Positions 53,186 to 64,000 of a DNA stretch of 64,000 nucleotides are shown here, piece after piece. Under the pieces are notes generated by a model that was not told the origin of the DNA, made no database searches, and saw nothing but the letters and a program-made list of their open reading frames with translations. The position numbers and the translations under genes were made by a program. This DNA comes from Prochlorococcus marinus str. MIT 9314 (lineage in GTDB: Bacteria > Cyanobacteriota > Cyanobacteriia > PCC-6307 > Cyanobiaceae), in NCBI RefSeq assembly GCF_000760035.1, contig NZ_JNAO01000008.1, forward strand, positions 62,001 through 126,000, in the 5' to 3' direction. Numbering within the stretch: the first letter of the stretch is position 1; the number at the start of each line of letters is the position of its first letter.

Positions 53186-53616
53186 CTTAGTGCTGAGAAA
53201 TCTATTAGCAATATTGTGAGCATCACCGAAGAAGAAATTAATCCTAGGCTAATCATTAATGAGACATAACCTTTTTTTCTAGGCAATTTATAAAAAGATA
53301 TTCCAATAATTAAAATCATTATTAATGCGAAAAAAATTATAATTTTTTCATTTACTAAATTAAGATGTATAACTAAATTTTTTTCTTCAAAAAATTTGAG
53401 AAATTCAGATAAAACTAATTCTTCTTCTATTTTCTTAAAATAGTCAAATAAGCTTATAAAAGCAGAACTTAATAAAGATAATGCAACCAGTGCAGTAACT
53501 GGTTTTGTTAACCTGTTTAGTGTTCTGTTAAAACTTGCTAATAAAATAAGAATAAATAAAGAGGTTACTAAAGGTATTAAAGGTATAAGAGTTGTTGAAT
53601 TTATGAAATTTCCCAC
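53182..53616 (-). CDS. Free-standing NdhF-N-terminus-like membrane protein, 144 aa
   Basis: 144 residues with four hydrophobic segments (about 10-28, 39-56, 90-106, 116-138). The start LIPLIPLVTSLFILILL-type and the later MISLGLISSSVMLTI-type segment line up by eye with the first four membrane helices of the NDH-1 subunit NdhF, including the FHLSMxY / FYxYLSLFSSSM region. Normal NdhF is over 600 residues, so this is only the N-terminal quarter with a normal stop codon. It could be a regulatory or assembly fragment, or an unrelated protein. Overlaps the terminal oxidase gene. Confidence 0.5.
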   Translation of the reverse strand: MGNFINSTTLIPLIPLVTSLFILILLASFNRTLNRLTKPVTALVALSLLSSAFISLFDYFKKIEEELVLSEFLKFFEEKNLVIHLNLVNEKIIIFFALIMILIIGISFYKLPRKKGYVSLMISLGLISSSVMLTILLIDFSALS

Positions 53617-53763
53617 GGAAATAATATGTATCTAACTTAAAATTTTATATTATTTCGACGCGTTATTTTATTAAATAAGATTTTTTAAAATCTAAAATGT
53701 AATTAGTACCTATTGCATTCTGTGTAAATTGATACCAAAATTGTATTAGTATTGAAAAATAAA

Positions 53764-53865
53764 ATGTTAGCCATTTCTGAAATTATTATTGCAAGTGCTA
53801 TCTTCCTAGGAATTGTATATTGGGAAGTTAAATTCCTATATACCAAAACTACTGTAGCGAAATAA
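53764..53865 (+). CDS. 33-aa membrane microprotein
   Basis: MLAISEIIIASAIFLGIVYW then EVKFLYTKTTVAK: one membrane helix (about 4-20) and a basic tail. Layout of a small single-span protein. No known photosystem subunit matches. Start ATG 53764. Confidence 0.45.
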   Translation: MLAISEIIIASAIFLGIVYWEVKFLYTKTTVAK

Positions 53866-53981
53866 ATTCACTCAAAACAGGAAAATTAAAAAAGTAGAAA
53901 ATTTAAATAAAATTTAAGAATTTAAGTTGACAAAAAAAGCTATAAATATGAGAGAATAAACACAAATATAAAGTCCCTCTA

Positions 53982-54119
53982 ATGAGCGAAGTCCAAAACC
54001 CTAATACTAACTCAACTCAAGAGCAACAGCAGCAACAGCAGCAATCCTATTCAGACAGCAAAATTAATTCTGCTGAGAGCGAGAGACTTTATCTAGAGAT
54101 GAAAGAAGCTTGGCTTTAA
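53982..54119 (+). CDS. 45-aa glutamine-rich microprotein
   Basis: 45 residues beginning MSEVQNPNTN. A run of seven glutamines (about 14-21, mainly CAG/CAA codons) is followed by a charged helix AESERLYLEMKEAWL. Soluble. The run could slip during replication. The HLIP-like mini-gene begins 112 nt downstream. No family recognised. Confidence 0.55.
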   Translation: MSEVQNPNTNSTQEQQQQQQQSYSDSKINSAESERLYLEMKEAWL

Positions 54120-54231
54120 ATTTAATTCGTGTTTGAAATAATATCCCTATAATTTTTTTTTAATTTTGAATTAATCAATACTTTTTTATTTCCTATACCC
54201 TTTAAATTCTATTTAACAGCAAGGGTAATTT

Positions 54232-54363
54232 TTGAGAAAACTAAAGCAGTTAGAAAAAATTAACGGAAGGCTCGCAATGGGAGGGTTGATATATCTAGTT
54301 TTTACAAAATTAGTTTCCAACCGTGCCGACATATTAGACCAGCTTAAATCTTATTTAATTTAA
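54232..54363 (+). CDS. 43-aa high-light-inducible-type (Hli/ELIP) mini-protein
   Basis: 43 residues. EKINGRLAMGG (residues 8-18) is the ExxNGRxAMxG signature of Hli/Scp proteins, the single-helix relatives of light-harvesting antenna proteins that bind chlorophyll under stress. The following helix is normal in length, but the N-terminal region is only 7 residues. It starts with TTG at 54232, and AAGGG at 54221-54225 is a good ribosome-binding site for it. Short members of this family occur in Prochlorococcus, so it may be functional. Confidence 0.7.
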   Translation: MRKLKQLEKINGRLAMGGLIYLVFTKLVSNRADILDQLKSYLI

Positions 54364-54380
54364 AAAATGAATTGGAAATA

Positions 54381-54473
54381 TTATCCAGGAATATTTCTTT
54401 CTATATAAGCGTCAGTTAAAGCTAGGATTAACCCCAATAATGTTGAAAATATAGCAATTTCAGTTGATTCCAT
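54381..54473 (-). CDS. 30-aa membrane microprotein
   Basis: MESTEIAIFSTLLGLILALT then DAYIERNIPG: one membrane helix (about 5-20) with acidic N-terminus. Layout resembles small photosystem or cytochrome subunits but it matches none I can name. Start ATG 54473. Confidence 0.45.
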   Translation of the reverse strand: MESTEIAIFSTLLGLILALTDAYIERNIPG

Positions 54474-54525
54474 TTTATTTTTGAATTACCCCTAGTTTGC
54501 TAAATAATTCAAAGCTCAGCAACAA

Positions 54526-54563
54526 AACTAATAACCTACTATAGTACGTATATACTATTAGTT
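54526..54563 (+). promoter_or_regulatory. Palindromic promoter/operator of the DUF3104-type gene
   Basis: Inverted repeat AACTAATA (54526-54533) / TATTAGTT (54556-54563) encloses a further partly palindromic ACTATAGTACGTATATACT core. A -10-like TATACT lies at 54551-54556, about 15 nt before the GTG start at 54571, so the mRNA would have almost no leader. A repressor site overlapping the promoter is plausible. Confidence 0.5.
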
Positions 54564-54570
54564 ATTTATT

Positions 54571-54819
54571 GTGAGCTCGGCAACTCCTGAGTTTCTTTTC
54601 GTTAGGCCTGGGGATTATGTCGCAATTAAAAAAGAAAATTGCGAAGATACTAAGGAAAAGGATGGAAATTATTGGGTCGGTCAAGTTATCGACTGTATTG
54701 GAGGAGCTAGAAATCCAAATTCATGGACCTTGTTTCAAGTTGCCAATATTGACAATGGAGAGATCACTATAATCAACGCCGATATTGTAGAAAAAATTTT
54801 GAAATCTTCTGGAAGTTAA
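54571..54819 (+). CDS. DUF3104-type small protein
   Basis: 82 residues, FVRPGDYVAIKKENCED (about 10-26) then YWVGQVIDCIGGARNPNSW (about 34-52), and ITIINADIVEKIL. This matches my memory of the picocyanobacterial DUF3104 family (SH3-like beta barrel appearance). The start is GTG at 54571, chosen because it follows the promoter repeat closely. Function unknown. Confidence 0.7.
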   Translation: MSSATPEFLFVRPGDYVAIKKENCEDTKEKDGNYWVGQVIDCIGGARNPNSWTLFQVANIDNGEITIINADIVEKILKSSGS

Positions 54820-54885
54820 TCTTAATCAAACAAATTTCTTTCAGTATTACAGAAACAAAAGGGGGAATGAACGCTTTAAAGGAGA

Positions 54886-55776
54886 TCACCCAAGTTCCAA
54901 GCAGGCAAGTCCATATACTTGATTCATAGGGCAGGGAGGTTGAATGCCTTTATACATTCTGTAAGTTTTTGATATTTCCTCAAATCCCAAACTTGATAAA
55001 AGATAATTTGCATAAGGGTTCAGATTAGAGCAATCCAATAAGATTTGAGCATCTAAATCACCAACTAACTCCCTTATTAATAATTCAGCAAGTGGTGGAG
55101 TATCCGCTAAAAGTGGGCCAATTCTCCAGCCTTGTTCATTATCCTCCAATACACAAGGTCTTATCCTGCCAAATCCATGGCACATCCCATTATTATCGAC
55201 AATTGCACTGACATTACCATGAGAATTTTTCAACCAGTCATTTAGAAAATGTGGTCTGGGACTAGGTTCTCTTTGAGCATCATAAATTAAGACTGCTTCA
55301 GCAGAAATTTTATTACCCGGGACAACTTTAAAAGAATGAAATTGATCATTATAGAAATTTCTCAATGGCAAATCTTGAGAACCATTTAATTTCCATCGAT
55401 TTGTAATGGAAGATTTTCTAAAACTCCACTTTGCGTAATCATTTAATCTATTTGGGGCAGCCTCAAGACCAATACAATCAACATTTTTCAAATATTCGAG
55501 GGCATGTTTCCATAATCTCACTCCATATCCATTATTCCGAAATTCTTTTTTAACGATAAATAAACCTATAAAACCATACGAGGAATTATATTTTATACAC
55601 GCAATAGAGCCTATAGGATTATTGTCTAGACAAGCTACCCATACCCCTTGTTTATCTGTATTTCTATAAATTGATAAATCATCCATTCCAGGAGAAAATC
55701 CTTCTAACCTTGCCCAGTTTGTGACTTCTGGTATTTCATTTATAGATATCAATCTAATTGAAAAATTTTCCCTCAT
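54886..55776 (-). CDS. Two-domain GNAT acetyltransferase
   Basis: 296 residues with two N-acetyltransferase-like halves. The first (1-135) has the acetyl-CoA loop REFRNNGYGVRLW-type (KKEFRNNGYG, about 76-85), while the second (about 150-290) shows the GPLLADTPPLAELLIREL region without a clear loop. Substrate unknown. Proteins of this layout are common in cyanobacteria. Start ATG 55776. Confidence 0.8.
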   Translation of the reverse strand: MRENFSIRLISINEIPEVTNWARLEGFSPGMDDLSIYRNTDKQGVWVACLDNNPIGSIACIKYNSSYGFIGLFIVKKEFRNNGYGVRLWKHALEYLKNVDCIGLEAAPNRLNDYAKWSFRKSSITNRWKLNGSQDLPLRNFYNDQFHSFKVVPGNKISAEAVLIYDAQREPSPRPHFLNDWLKNSHGNVSAIVDNNGMCHGFGRIRPCVLEDNEQGWRIGPLLADTPPLAELLIRELVGDLDAQILLDCSNLNPYANYLLSSLGFEEISKTYRMYKGIQPPCPMNQVYGLACLELG

Positions 55777-55932
55777 AAAAATATACTAACCAAGTAAAAT
55801 TTGAATTTTCAAAAGCAATATTAATAAATTTGATTATTTCTCATGAATCATTCGCTTTGATTTAACTGCCTAAAAACCTTAGTTATTTATAATTTATCCT
55901 CTGATATATTTAATACTATTCAAAGGTAAAAA

Positions 55933-57324
55933 ATGAAAATTTCTGATAAATTTCATTTAGAAGACATCTATAAATTAAAAAATACAGTTCTCACTGGTAA
56001 AACTGAAGATATAAAATGGCGGATCCATCATATCAATATAGTTTCTAAACTTTTGGATGAAAATAAAAAAGAGATAATTAAATCACTTTTTGTTGATCTC
56101 GGCAAATCTGAAATTGAAGGGCTTTCAGAAATCCTTTTAGTGAAAGAAGAAATTTCACTTATAAAAAAGAAACTCAATTCTTGGATGCGACCAAAAAAGA
56201 TTGATACCCCTTTTTATCTTTTTCCATCATCCTCCAAAGTTATTTATGAACCTCTTGGGTGTGTCTTAATTCTTGGTCCTTATAATTATCCATTACTTTA
56301 TATTTTAAAGCCATTGGTAAATATTTTCTCAGCAGGAAATACTGCAGTTATAAAACCATCAGAGAAATGTCCTGCGACCTCAAAACTTATTAAAAAGCTT
56401 ACTTCCAAATATTTCCGTAAAGATGTCCTAATGACAGTAGAGGGTGATAATAAACAATCCATAAAATTAATTGAACAAAATTTTGACCACATTTTTTTTA
56501 CAGGAAGCACTGAAACTGGAAAATCTATAATGAAATTAGCTTCAAAAAACTTAACTCCATTAACTCTTGAGTTAAGCGGAACAAATCCTGTAATTGTTTT
56601 CAAGAATGCAAATTTAGAAGTGGCTGCAAAAAGAATTGTTTGGGGTAAATTTTTTAATTCTGGTCAATCCTGCATGGCTCCGAATCATATCTTTGTAGAT
56701 AAAGAAATTGAAAATATTTTTATAGAAAAATTAAAGAAATACATAGTAAATTTTTACGGAGATAATCCAATTATTTCCGAAAACCTATCAAAATTGGAGA
56801 AAAAACAATTTACATCAACTGTAGAAATTCTCAAACAATATGAAAAAGAAAAAAGAATTTTATTTGGGGGGACTTTTAGCAAAAAAAAGTTGAAAATATC
56901 TCCTACAATTTTGAGAACTAAATTAAATGAAACAGATATTTTGCAGAAAGAATTATTCAGTTCACTACTTCCTGTAGTTGGAATTAATGATAAGGAATCA
57001 GCTTTAAAACAGATTAGTCAAACATCAAAACCCTTAGCAATCTACTTATTTGGAGGCAATAAAAAAATCCATAATCATATTTCAAAAGTAACAAGCTCTG
57101 GAACAATTTGTATAAATGATGTGATGTTACCAGTCCTTATTCCAAATTTACCTTTTGGAGGCGTTGGGCAAAGTGGTATTGGTAAATTTCATGGAGAAGA
57201 AGGTTTTCGAAATTTTTCAAATCAAAAATCTATTACTTTTAAAGGTTTTTTATTTGATTCAAATCTGCGGTACCCCCCCTATGAAAGAGTAAAGAAATTT
57301 TTAAAGTTTATTTTTCAGGTTTAA
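55933..57324 (+). CDS. Aldehyde dehydrogenase (class 3 / fatty-aldehyde type)
   Basis: 463 residues. NAD-binding GPYNYPLLYILKPLV (about 116-130), the Gly-rich FTGSTETGKSIM (about 190-201), general-base LELSGTNPVIV (about 213-223), and the catalytic cysteine in FFNSGQSCMAPNHI (about 241-254). It oxidises aldehydes with NAD(P). The short AldH family with a C-terminal hydrophobic tail is often membrane-associated; the substrate is likely fatty aldehyde. Start ATG 55933. Confidence 0.9.
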   Translation: MKISDKFHLEDIYKLKNTVLTGKTEDIKWRIHHINIVSKLLDENKKEIIKSLFVDLGKSEIEGLSEILLVKEEISLIKKKLNSWMRPKKIDTPFYLFPSSSKVIYEPLGCVLILGPYNYPLLYILKPLVNIFSAGNTAVIKPSEKCPATSKLIKKLTSKYFRKDVLMTVEGDNKQSIKLIEQNFDHIFFTGSTETGKSIMKLASKNLTPLTLELSGTNPVIVFKNANLEVAAKRIVWGKFFNSGQSCMAPNHIFVDKEIENIFIEKLKKYIVNFYGDNPIISENLSKLEKKQFTSTVEILKQYEKEKRILFGGTFSKKKLKISPTILRTKLNETDILQKELFSSLLPVVGINDKESALKQISQTSKPLAIYLFGGNKKIHNHISKVTSSGTICINDVMLPVLIPNLPFGGVGQSGIGKFHGEEGFRNFSNQKSITFKGFLFDSNLRYPPYERVKKFLKFIFQV

Positions 57325-57396
57325 ATTACTTAAATTGTTTTCAAAAACCTAGCGATTTTAAATTTAAAGATTATCTTTAAATAAATAGTGAGTTTT

Positions 57397-58158
57397 ATGA
57401 AATTTGCATTTTTAGTAATTGCCATATTTATTAATTTTTTTAATCAATCATTGATAAAATCAGAAGAACAAATAATTCCATCAAAAAATAAAATTGAGAA
57501 TTTTGCTAGAAACGAATCAATTACTGAAGAAAAAACTGAAATAAAAAAATTTCATATTGTAAAAAGTGGAGATACGATATCAAGTATTTCAAAATTCTAT
57601 TCAATTAATAAAGATTTAATTATTAAATTGAATAACTTAAAAGATGAAAATTATATCTTTGTTGGCCAAAATCTTATTATCTCCGAATCTTCTGAAAATC
57701 TTACAAAACAATCAGATTTAATTAAAAATTATCATATTGTTCAAACTGGTGAAAATCTTACTGAGATATCAAACAAATATGATTTAAAAGTAATCGATCT
57801 GATAGAGATTAATAATATCAATAATCCTGATTCAATAAAAATTGGTCAAAAGCTCACAATAAGAAAAAAGAACACAATTAATTCAGAAAAATATGAAACA
57901 ACCGAAAATAAAAAAAATAATGACTTAATTGAGTTAGATAAAAAAATTTATGGTCCTATAATTATCCAAAGTAAATCATATAAAGATATTAAAGGTAGAA
58001 AAGTTTTAAACGTTCTAAATCAAGAAAATAAAAAACTGATTATTTCAATCAATTGTGATAAAAATGAATTAGATGTAAGAATACCTGGCAGGAAATGGAT
58101 GGGAAGTAAGCCTGTTAAAGAAGAATTCGAAAATAATTTAATAAATGATTTTTGTTAA
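57397..58158 (+). CDS. Secreted protein with two LysM domains
   Basis: 253 residues from ATG 57397 (a GTG at 57388 is less likely). An N-terminal hydrophobic signal segment (2-16) is followed by two LysM peptidoglycan-binding domains, FHIVKSGDTISSISKFY... (about 48-91) and YHIVQTGENLTEISNKY... (about 103-146). The C-terminal third lacks any peptidase or amidase motif. Probably periplasmic or outer-layer, bound to peptidoglycan. It is the gene before psaE on the same strand. Confidence 0.85.
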   Translation: MKFAFLVIAIFINFFNQSLIKSEEQIIPSKNKIENFARNESITEEKTEIKKFHIVKSGDTISSISKFYSINKDLIIKLNNLKDENYIFVGQNLIISESSENLTKQSDLIKNYHIVQTGENLTEISNKYDLKVIDLIEINNINNPDSIKIGQKLTIRKKNTINSEKYETTENKKNNDLIELDKKIYGPIIIQSKSYKDIKGRKVLNVLNQENKKLIISINCDKNELDVRIPGRKWMGSKPVKEEFENNLINDFC

Positions 58159-58237
58159 AACTTTAATTAATATGTGTGAATAATTTGTCTAAGAATATTA
58201 ATGATGAGTTATTCTACAAAAAGTTAAATTAATAGTA

Positions 58238-58447
58238 ATGGCTATTTCAAGAGGAGATCTCGTAAGAGTAAAAAGACCAGAGTCATATTGGTATAATGAA
58301 ATCGGTAAAGTTGCTTCAGTTGATACCTCAGGCATTAAATATAACTGCGTAGTCAGATTCGATAAAGTAAATTACGCAGGGATAAGCGGAACTGATGGTG
58401 GAGCAAATACAAATAATTTTGCTGAAAGTGAATTAGAGAAAGCTTAA
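58238..58447 (+). CDS. psaE: Photosystem I reaction-centre subunit IV (PsaE)
   Basis: 69-residue stromal-side photosystem I subunit that helps dock ferredoxin. The conserved SH3-like sequence [19 protein letters not shown] (about 5-23) and the tail [14 protein letters not shown] are diagnostic. Starts at ATG 58238. mutM begins 4 nt after its stop codon. Confidence 0.97.
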   Translation: MAISRGDLVRVKRPESYWYNEIGKVASVDTSGIKYNCVVRFDKVNYAGISGTDGGANTNNFAESELEKA

Positions 58448-58451
58448 ATAA

Positions 58452-59333
58452 TTGCCTGAATTACCTGAAGTTGAAACAGTTCGAAGAGGTTTAGAGCAAA
58501 AACTTAATAACTTTATTATTAAAAAAGTAGAAGTCTGTAGATATTCAACTGTTGCATTCCCAACAGACAAAGAAGAATTCATTCAAGGGCTTCGGAACTC
58601 ACTTATTTATAAATGGGATAGAAGAGGAAAATATTTAATAGCCCAATTAAAAGAAGTACAAAATGAGAAGAATACACAACTTCCTCTAGAAAATTCACAA
58701 AATAATGGATTTCTTGTAGTTCATCTAAGAATGACTGGATATTTTAAATTTATTGAAAACTCAAGTCATCCCTGTAAACATACAAGAATAAGATTTTTCG
58801 ATAAAAATAATAATGAGCTTAGGTACATTGACGTAAGAAGTTTTGGTCAAATGTGGTGGATTAATAAAGACCTATCGCTTGACAAAATAATTAAGGGATT
58901 AGGTTCATTAGGACCAGAGCCATTTTCTAAAGACTTTAATGCAAATTACCTTAAGAAAGTTATTTCAAAAAGAACAAAATCTATAAAAGCTATCTTATTA
59001 GATCAAACAATAGTGGCAGGTATAGGTAATATTTATGCTGATGAAAGTTTATACTCTGCTGGCATCTCACCTTTTAGAGAAGCTCGAACAATAAAAAAGA
59101 ATGAATTAATTAAGCTTAAAGAATCAATCGTAACTATATTAAAAAAAAGTATTGGTTCTGGAGGGACGACATTTAGCGATTTTAGGGACTTGGAAGGAGA
59201 GAATGGAAATTTTGGTTTGCAGACAAATGTTTATAGGAGAACTGGAAAAGAATGTCGTAAATGTGGAAATTTAATTGAAAGACAAAAAATTACTGGAAGA
59301 AGTACCCATTGGTGTCCTAAATGTCAAAAATAA
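58452..59333 (+). CDS. mutM: Formamidopyrimidine-DNA glycosylase
   Basis: 293-residue base-excision repair enzyme for 8-oxoguanine. The start must be TTG 58452, because the mature N-terminus needs proline 2 and glutamate 3 ([13 protein letters not shown]), the catalytic pair. The C-terminal zinc finger has CRKCG and CPKC with a 16-residue spacing. It follows psaE by 4 nt. Confidence 0.96.
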   Translation: MPELPEVETVRRGLEQKLNNFIIKKVEVCRYSTVAFPTDKEEFIQGLRNSLIYKWDRRGKYLIAQLKEVQNEKNTQLPLENSQNNGFLVVHLRMTGYFKFIENSSHPCKHTRIRFFDKNNNELRYIDVRSFGQMWWINKDLSLDKIIKGLGSLGPEPFSKDFNANYLKKVISKRTKSIKAILLDQTIVAGIGNIYADESLYSAGISPFREARTIKKNELIKLKESIVTILKKSIGSGGTTFSDFRDLEGENGNFGLQTNVYRRTGKECRKCGNLIERQKITGRSTHWCPKCQK

Positions 59334-59337
59334 AAAA

Positions 59338-59362
59338 GGGCTTACTCAAGAAGAGTAAACCC
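59338..59362. terminator. Bidirectional terminator between mutM and the rRNA operon
   Basis: GGGCTTACTC / GAGTAAACCC (one mismatch) with a 5-nt loop, A run on the left and TTTT on the right. Reading left it ends the rRNA operon (CCCTTTTTT on the minus strand), reading right it ends mutM. Confidence 0.85.
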
Positions 59363-59377
59363 TTTTAAATATTTTTA

Positions 59378-59494
59378 CCTGGCATTGAGCTATTTTCTCA
59401 AGGGGCTACCCCCTAAATATTTTCGCCGCTGATGCGTTTCACAACCGAGTTCGAGATGGATCGGAGTGGTTCCACATCGCCATGAACACCAGGA
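59378..59494 (-). rRNA. rrf: 5S ribosomal RNA
   Basis: About 117 nt. The 5' end TCCTGGTGTTCATGGCG and 3' end ATAGCTCAATGCCAGG pair, with the typical ACCACTCCGATCCATCTCGAACTCGGTT helix region. Boundaries are approximate. Confidence 0.95.
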
Positions 59495-59559
59495 TAGGTT
59501 GAACCTTGAGAACTGCATAGAAAATTATATAAATTAAAAACAATAAATTAAGTTTATTT

Positions 59560-62433
<2,874 letters not shown>

Positions 62434-62689
62434 AATAACTTCAAAATTGAAGCATCAGCTTAATAGAATTGTTATTAATGCATTCGCACAAATAATAAAT
62501 CTGCATCATAAAAGATGCTAATTGTCTTTAAAAATAATCTATGCAGTTGTCAAGGTTCTCTGAAAACAATGAAATTAATTCAATGAGTCCAGCATCTTAA
62601 TAATTTAATTAGGAAGCTAGATTCGTTCAGAATTTGATCACAACTCAATACATTTCCTTTCTACAGATTACGAAAGAGGTGGTAATCAG

Positions 62690-62762
62690 TGGAGGTAAGC
62701 GGACTCGAACCGCTGACATCCTGCTTGCAAAGCAGGCGCTCTACCAACTGAGCTATACCCCC
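62690..62762 (-). tRNA. tRNA-Ala (TGC)
   Basis: 73-nt cloverleaf in the rRNA spacer: acceptor GGGGGTA, anticodon TGC in TTTGCAA, T-loop GTTCGAGTC. No encoded CCA. In cyanobacterial spacers tRNA-Ile then tRNA-Ala follow 16S, as here. Confidence 0.97.
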
Positions 62763-62774
62763 AACATAGAGATA

Positions 62775-62848
<74 letters not shown>

Positions 62849-62969
62849 AGGAAAAATAATGGGTGTGACCTAGAAAAACTTAGGAAATGAAATTCTTAAT
62901 AAATTAAGAACGTGAGATACCGATCGACCTAAGGTGACAAAATAATATTAAACATTTTGTTGTCTCCCT

Positions 62970-64000
<1,031 letters not shown>

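Overview
The window is a piece of a very AT-rich cyanobacterial chromosome, almost certainly a high-light-type Prochlorococcus. The evidence is the PsaE subunit of photosystem I, PipX/PipY, a plastoquinol terminal oxidase, picocyanobacterial small families (DUF1651, DUF1823, DUF3104, DUF3764, DUF4278 types), a compact rRNA spacer of about 540 nt holding tRNA-Ile and tRNA-Ala, and very short intergenic gaps. I see no insertion sequence, prophage or CRISPR array. The species call is inference from content, not from a database search.

Layout. 1-9.5 kb: a truncated DCC-family gene, trmH, a DppC-type permease, lepA, mqo and nfu; then a candidate glutamine riboswitch ('Downstream-peptide' type) ahead of a small DUF4278 gene, followed by an ArsM-like methyltransferase and a class V aminotransferase. 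9.5-17 kb: murE, yidD, rpsD, two tandem cystathionine-synthase-type PLP genes, cysK and queA. 17-25 kb: pyruvate dehydrogenase E2, YlqD, an acyl-activating enzyme, lipB, then the tight run hpf / deoC-like / recO and a glycosyltransferase. 25-32.4 kb: a minus-strand block proC, sepF, pipY, pipX, an EcfT-type protein, der, a DUF1823 gene, cobI, miaE and aroQ, linking nitrogen/carbon signalling, cell division and cobalamin synthesis.

From the tRNA-Tyr/tRNA-Thr pair (32.5 kb) to about 55 kb the chromosome alternates between ordinary metabolic genes (thiD, tenA, photolyase, proline iminopeptidase, CPBP protease, arfB, PrxQ, tatA, a carotenoid-isomerase-like oxidoreductase, terminal oxidase) and dense clusters of very small genes. 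Many encode 28-60 residue proteins, often with one membrane segment. Two stretches here look like structured RNA: 40997-41219 and 44154-44205. The 52.7-54.8 kb part holds the terminal oxidase, a free-standing NdhF-N-terminus-like membrane protein, a poly-glutamine microprotein and a truncated high-light-inducible-type protein.

55-59.3 kb carries a GNAT protein, an aldehyde dehydrogenase, a LysM protein, psaE and mutM. 59.4-64 kb is the rRNA operon on the minus strand (5S, 23S, tRNA-Ala, tRNA-Ile, and the 3' two thirds of 16S, cut by the window end).

The most interesting points are the glutamine-riboswitch/DUF4278 unit, a DeoC homologue whose Schiff-base lysine is replaced, the NdhF-like fragment abutting the terminal oxidase, the unexplained structured intergenic RNAs, and the richness in microproteins. 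None of these has been checked computationally.
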